From NCBI RefSeq assembly GCF_014066305.1, contig NW_023501038.1, forward strand, positions 1,343,001 through 1,407,000: 64,000 nt of DNA. The letters are read 5' to 3'. The notes below the pieces were generated by a model. The model was not told the origin of the DNA and ran no database searches. It worked only from the letters and a program-made list of their open reading frames with translations. Every line of letters starts with the position of its first letter. Position 1 is the first letter of the stretch. Both the position numbers and the translations under genes were made by a program. Positions 59,208 to 64,000 of the stretch are shown here, piece after piece. Source of the DNA: Letharia columbiana (taxonomy: Eukaryota; Ascomycota; Lecanoromycetes; Lecanorales; Parmeliaceae).

Positions 59208-62200
59208 CTATTTCTCTCCTTCGTTAAATTATATCCTATAATTAATAAGTAAAAAGATAGAAAAATAGATATATATATACGCTTAACGCCTGAAAAATAA
59301 TAAAAGTAGTAAAGAAATAATCGTATTTAAGAACTCTAATATCGTATCTTTCTTTATAAGAGATATTAGAGATAATAGTAACTCTTTATACTTACGCTAT
59401 AGTAATATCGCTAGTCGAGATATAGACGTATATAGAAAGTTTAGTCGAGAGAAAATCGATATAGTATAATAAAAATCGTATCTATAGGCGTAGAAATAAA
59501 TAATAGTAATTTTCGAATTCGTATTTAAGCGAATAAGATATCGATGAAATAATACGATATAATTAATTAAGGGCTCTCGAATCGAATTAAGTCGTAAACG
59601 CTAAAAACTCTAATTTAATATTAAATAACTTTAATATAGTTTTCTCTATAATATATTATTTAGCTAATATCGATTATATTTCATAACGACGATAGCGTAA
59701 TTTATATATATACTAATATAGCTTCGAAAGGTCTTTAGAGTTATATTAATAAGAGAGGCTTACGCGAAAGACTATATATAAGATAATTCTTAATTAATAT
59801 AGATCTAAGAAATCGATTCTTAGATTTAGAAAGAATAAGGCTATTATAAAGACATCGAACGGTTTTAATTCAACTAAAAACGGGGTATCCTCTATTATTT
59901 TATAAATTAACTCTTTATAGATAAGACTCTTCGAAATATCGTTTATAGAAGTCGTTTACTAGGTCTTAGTAATTTTCGAATTTATCGCTATTTATATTAT
60001 ATTAGATAATATTATTATCGAGATCTTCTTACTTAACTTTATACTTAAAACGACTATAGATTAATTTAGAGTTAAGTATTTCTTTAATAACTTATTTAAT
60101 TTAATTATTAATAGTAATATATTTTAATAAAGAATTTATCTATCTTAATAATAAATTATTTATTATAAGACTTAAGAGATTAAAGTAAAAGACGTCGTAG
60201 ATTCTTATACTTAGCGAAAATTTTAAATAATATAAGATTCTTATAAGACCTATAATCTCGAATAAATCGAGTTTTTTATAGTTTAATTTACGAGAAAGAC
60301 GATCGAAGGTAATATTCTTACTATTTAGAAAGATCTTATTATCTATTTAAAAAGTAATCTTTTATTAATACTTATTAACTTATATAACTATAGTCTTTTA
60401 AGCGCGGTCTATATTACTTCGAATATACTTAAGAACTTATTTTATATAATTCGTAATATCCTTCGTCTAAGTAGTATTAAGACGTTTATATATAATCTTA
60501 TAGTTAATAATATTTAAATTAAAAATTATTCGAGAATAAAACCTCTTATTCGCGAGGAAAGATAGGATATTAATAGTCGATAAGATAGTATTATTATCGA
60601 TAAACTCGATAATAGATAATTATCTTACTTAGTTATTCTATATATAATTATAATATATTCGAAGATAACGCTCTATATTCTAATTCGCTTATTTAATTTA
60701 TCTATCGATTTTAGAATAAAAGGCTATTAATAGCTTAGCTATAATATTTAATCTCTTATAAAAAGACTTCTATATAGTAACTATAAATTAGAATTTTCAA
60801 TCTAATATTATTAAGATCGATAAGTTATATAGACGAAATACTTTCTTAAGTAATAAATTAACTATCTTCTTAGCGATAATATCTTTATTAATATCGAAAT
60901 AGACTATATAATAACGTTTCTTAGTAAATTAATTAATTACTATTTAAATAGCGTTATAGTTATTAAATATAGATAAGTTTATAACGAAGTCGATTAATAT
61001 ATCTTATTATCGTTTCTATAGAATTAATAAAGACTAAAGTAAATTATATTTTTAATTACGGGATATTTTAGCCCTTTAATAGATATAGTAATTTCGAATA
61101 TAGATAGCTATTATCGCCCTTATTCCTCGTTAATAATACTTCCTTTTAAGTAGTTTATAGATATAGACTACTCTAGAATAATTATAGAATAATTAATCAT
61201 ATATCTCTCGAATAACATCGATATACATATTATCGAATATCTATAAACGGTCTTTATAATAAAGTATCTTATTCTATACGAAGTACTTATTAAGAGTAAT
61301 TTCTTAAAACTTATTCTTATCTTCGGCGATAGCGTTATAGATTTCTATATAATAGTTATTCTTCTTATTAGTCTCTACTATCTTATAGTAAATAAAGTTA
61401 TTAATTATATATATATCGATACTTTCGCTATTTAACTTTAATTAATTAGAGATAAGAATTATTTAATACTATTAGCGTAATTATTCGTTTTTAAAATCGA
61501 TTAGTTTATACTTAATTATTCGTATAAATATATTTATTTTAACGTTCTAAGGTTCTAATTAATAAATAATCTTTATATTAAATTCGAATAATATATTTAA
61601 ATAGCGGGCCTAGCGGCGACTAAGGTCTCTTTCTTTAACGAAATATATTAAGTCTTTATAATCTATAAAGATCTTAATAAAAATATTAATATATTCTAAT
61701 TTAGGACGCTAGTATTTAAAATAGCGAATAATAATTAATAACTTCTTATCGTAGATCTAATAATTATACTCGATAGAAATTAGATTTTTACTATAGAAGG
61801 CTATCGGATAAAGTACTCTCTTATTATTATATTAAAAAAGAATATCTTTATTAATATAGTTAAAAGAGTTAATCTCTAGAATAGTCTTCTTTATTCTATC
61901 GAAATAACGTAGAATTAGAGCTTTAATAACGACGACTTTTAGAAAGTAAAAGGTCTCTTAATATACTAAGAACTAATTAAATATAATCTCTTTTATCGTA
62001 AATTTTACTATAAATTTAACTATTTTAGAGAAATCTCTAATAAATCATTAATAAAAATTATAAAATTCGATAAAGATCTATATCTCTTTAAGATTAATAG
62101 ATATAATTTACTCGATAATAATCTAAATTTTAATAAGATTTATTTATAACTCATTTATAAATATTAATAAGTCTAGAAATTTAGTTTTCTAGATATAAAA

Positions 62201-64000
62201 TTTATACTTAAGAATATCTATCTAAAGATCGACGTTTCTTAATTTCTAGAGGATTTATCTAACGTATTAAATATATTTCTTTTTTATCTTATTATAAATA
62301 AGTATATTATCGAGATAGATCTAATAGAAATCATTTAGATATTCGAATAAAATATTATTTATATATTATTAATATATAGCTAAGCCGTTAATTAAATTAA
62401 AGAAGAGAACTTAATACTTATATATTTTAAGGGAAATAATAAAAGTAGTAAAATTCTTACTATCGAGGTATATACGTAGTTTATTAAACGCGGCTATAAT
62501 ATTTAATCGAGTGAGATATTTATATTTCTAGATTCTTATTAAAATCTTATTTATTAATAAAATTAGATATTAATTTCTTTTAATAATAGCGTTTAGCTTT
62601 TAATAGTTCATATAAAAATATAACTCTTTATTCGACTTTTTCGCGAATAGAATAGATAAAATAAATAATATATAACTTAATATTATAAATCCCTTCTTTA
62701 AATATTTATTTAGATACTTCTTTATCTATTCTAATTTATATCTCGATATTAAATAAATTCTACTTTTTAAAAGTTTTATTTTATTAAAGCTATCGTTAAA
62801 TTCTAATTTATAATTATAAAAATAATATAGAGAAAGTATATCCGCCTTAGTTCTATCGAAAATATCGAGATAGTTATAATACTTTATAAATAGCTTATAT
62901 TTTATCTTCTTAGAATTAATCTTATTAATACTATTAATCTAAATAGAATAATTAAAATTATAATATCTTTTATATTTCTTTTCTAAGTTATAAAAATAGA
63001 ATTTATTAATTAATATACGAGAATCGCGAGATATTTAAATAATAAGAGATATATATAATATTAGCGAGTTATTATAGATCTTATTCATCGTTAATATAAA
63101 TAGCTTATTATTTTTTTTACGGGCTAGCTAATAGTAGATCGCTATATTAATCTTAGCGATATTAATAAACTTAGACTTTTTATTATTCTTATTTTTATTT
63201 AATAAGAAGATATTCGAATTAGTCTCGTTATCGTAGATAGATAGAGAAGAGCTTTATCGTTTTAATATAATAGATAAAAGAGTAGATAGTATAAATAATC
63301 GAAGCTTCGAAGTTAATAGAAAAAAAAGTTTATCTATTATTAATATCTAATTATTATTATAATTATATTAATCGAGTAGAAAGAGTATCTTATCTCGTAA
63401 TATATTAAGAATTATCTTATATTTATTTATCTAAGATTTTTTAACTATTATATTATATTTTAATAATATAATTAATATTAAATATATTTCTTCTTAATAG
63501 CTCTTTACTATTATTATAGAGAGTAAATAGTATATAATTAATTATTTTATAATTTAATTATTATAATTTTTTAATAATTTAGATTATAATAATAGAAGTA
63601 ATTTTAAATATAAGATCTTATATATTATTAGAATTAAGAATTTATTTATAACTATATAAGTATTAATATATTTATTATCTATAAGAGAGTTTTAAAGTAA
63701 ATACTATCTCTCTTATAAAGATAGCGTAATTTATATATAAAAAGGATAACGTGCTAAGGCGTTATTAAAGATATTTATTAAATATACTTTATAAGTATCT
63801 CTTACCGTAACTTTAGAAGAGGCTATTCGTTTCCCGAATCTAAAGAAGAATCGTCGCTATCCGTGATATCGACGTTATCGATTTCGAATTCTTTATCTAT
63901 TTTTATCGCGTAAAATTATATCTTCTTAAAGGCCTTTTTATTAATCTCGATTTAGATAATTATTATATAGTTCTTTTAATAATAATTTTTCTTATTATAA
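59044..64000 (-). mobile_element. Second, more heavily RIP-mutated copy of the same element, cut by the window end
   Basis: The copy begins with an LTR at 59044 (TATTAGAATCGATATAG) and aligns with the element at 50650 at a constant offset of 8394 bp: the LTR start, the RT motif (53894 and 62288) and the last bases of the window (55567-55606 and 63961-64000) all keep it. About 73% of the element is present; its 5' LTR lies outside. RT has become YLDNILIY (second catalytic Asp to Asn) at 62317-62288, and the LTR end TAACA has become TAATA. It is a dead copy in the same orientation as the first. Confidence 0.88.

Overview
The window looks like filamentous ascomycete DNA (Pezizomycotina; a Dothideomycete is my guess, not proven). 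It alternates between gene-bearing DNA of ordinary composition and extremely AT-rich DNA in which CpA and TpG dinucleotides are almost absent while TCG/CGA survive. That is the footprint of repeat-induced point mutation (RIP), a premeiotic C-to-T process that in fungi acts on duplicated DNA. The genes have short GT-AG introns (mostly 48-130 nt), which fits this group.

Layout. 1-2690: RIP-saturated repeat DNA. 2691-21583: a gene island of about 19 kb. It holds a protein combining a RING-like domain with LINE-ORF1-type zinc knuckles (3118-5313, minus), a kinase with ankyrin repeats whose N-terminal part appears frameshifted (7286-9870, minus), a seven-exon berberine-bridge-type FAD oxidase (10099-12084, minus), an INO80 subunit of the Ies2/PAPA-1 type (14920-16431, plus), two unrecognised small genes (17226-17714 and 18719-19324, minus), and the start of a small secreted protein (21209-21505, plus) that breaks off at the edge of the AT-rich block. 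21584-42533: RIP-saturated nested repeats, including a nine-unit 92-bp array, a pair of LTR-like direct repeats and two inverted copies of a 0.45-kb element. 42534-50214: an intact, un-RIPped Ty3-type LTR retrotransposon of the chromodomain-carrying (chromovirus) group, with identical 130-bp LTRs, a 5-bp target duplication and one 2271-codon gag-pol frame. 50215-64000: more RIP-mutated DNA, including two same-orientation minus-strand copies of a second Ty3-type element (50650-57461 complete; 59044 to the window end) that differ mainly in RIP load.

How it fits together. The genes of the island show no pathway in common; it mixes a housekeeping chromatin gene, an oxidase, a kinase and an effector-like gene lying against heterochromatin. 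The striking element is the young chromovirus: its integrase ends in a chromodomain, a module known in related elements to direct insertion to H3K9-methylated chromatin, and it sits inside RIP-made AT-rich DNA. Its intactness next to saturated RIP suggests that RIP has not acted since it landed. Gene structures were assembled by hand from reading frames and splice signals; family names rest on motifs recognised by eye, with no database search.
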